Shown here in pieces: positions 16,414 to 17,500 of a stretch of DNA of 17,500 nucleotides. Numbering within the stretch: position 1 is the stretch's first letter; the number at the start of each line of letters is the position of its first letter. Origin of the DNA: Bacteroidota bacterium (lineage in GTDB: Bacteria > Bacteroidota > Bacteroidia > Chitinophagales > JADIYW01); contig JADIYW010000001.1 in assembly GCA_016705125.1 (NCBI GenBank), forward strand, positions 1 through 17,500, given 5' to 3'. Position numbers and translations under genes: made by a program. The notes beneath the pieces are model-generated. The model was not told where the DNA came from and searched no databases. It saw only the letters and a list, made by a program, of their open reading frames with translations.

Positions 16414-16421
16414 ATAATTAA

Positions 16422-16528
16422 TTGGCGGCGACCTACTCTCCCAGGAAAACCAAGTACCATCGGCGCAAAGGGGCTTAACTGCTCTGTTCGGAATGGGAAG
16501 AGGTGAACACCCTTGCTATAGCCACCAT
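16422..16528 (-). rRNA. rrf: 5S ribosomal RNA
   Basis: On the - strand the sequence begins TGGTGGCTATAGCAAGGGTG, contains CCCATTCCGAACAGAG and GCGCCGATGGTACT, and closes with GGGAGAGTAGGTCGCCGCC. These are the conserved 5S loops and the two halves of helix I (GGTGGC pairing with GCCGCC). About 107 nt, within the normal range. Ends are placed by helix I pairing and may be off by one or two bases. It lies downstream of the 23S gene, the standard 16S-23S-5S order. Confidence 0.95.
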
Positions 16529-16597
16529 TAACTCGTTGTATGACTTATGACAAAATTAGATCCTAATATTTATACCAATAATATAATTGAAAGTTTT
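16529..16597 (-). other. 23S-5S internal transcribed spacer
   Basis: This short AT-rich spacer of about 70 nt separates the 23S 3' end from the 5S gene. It contains no tRNA gene. Confidence 0.7.

Positions 16598-17500
<903 letters not shown>

Larger units (their letters stand above)
16111..16420. other. Intergenic region between the CrtI-like gene and the 5S rRNA gene
   Basis: These 310 AT-rich bases contain the candidate promoter at 16132-16139 near one end and the rRNA-operon terminator hairpin at 16379-16413 near the other. Between about 16145 and 16375 I see no ORF with coding character, no tRNA-like cloverleaf and no repeat. Confidence 0.7.

Noticed and set aside
16529..16597. tRNA in the 23S-5S spacer
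   Set aside because: The spacer is about 70 AT-rich nt without acceptor-stem or T-loop consensus.

Overview
The window is AT-rich DNA from a member of the Bacteroidota. This rests on three things: a flexirubin-type aryl-polyene pigment gene set, A-rich gene starts without strong Shine-Dalgarno sites, and TAnnTTTG promoter elements of the Bacteroidota type. The genus cannot be read from the sequence. The tyrosine ammonia-lyase closely resembles, from memory, the characterised Flavobacterium johnsoniae enzyme.

Positions 3-14578 (+ strand) hold a tightly packed run of genes, several overlapping by 11 or 17 nt, broken only by a 147-nt gap (7064-7210) that carries a likely promoter. The left block holds the C-terminal part of an MMPL transporter/PlsC acyltransferase/methyltransferase fusion (cut by the window edge), a retinol-saturase-like flavoprotein, a membrane-anchored C45-type Ntn acyltransferase/hydrolase, a phenylacetate-CoA-ligase-like adenylating enzyme broken by a one-base frameshift, and a halogenase-like flavoprotein. 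The right block holds a tyrosine/histidine ammonia-lyase, FabG-type ketoreductase, FabF-type ketosynthase, acyl carrier protein, LpxL-type acyltransferase, ApeP/FabZ-like dehydratase, an exported protein of unknown function, a 4HBT thioesterase and a second ketosynthase.

A coherent inferred pathway is: tyrosine to 4-coumarate (ammonia-lyase); activation by the adenylating enzyme; elongation on the ACP by the two ketosynthases with reduction by FabG and dehydration by the hotdog protein, giving an aryl polyene; tailoring by the methyltransferase, halogenase-like and CrtI/RetSat-like flavoproteins; and release, esterification or membrane export by the thioesterase, acyltransferases and MMPL protein. 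The dialkylresorcinol half of flexirubin (DarA/DarB-type aromatase and FabH-like synthase) is not in the window.

Positions 14575-16110 (- strand) encode a CrtI-like FAD oxidoreductase that converges on the second ketosynthase with interlocked stop codons and has its own candidate promoter. From 16379 to the right edge lies the end of an rRNA operon on the - strand: terminator hairpin, 5S rRNA, a short spacer without tRNA, and the 3' part of the 23S rRNA. Nothing here looks like a mobile element or CRISPR array. The system itself is a known pathway type; the most notable points are the frameshifted ligase, three unrelated acyltransferase folds, the unusual dehydratase motif, and an uncharacterised exported protein.
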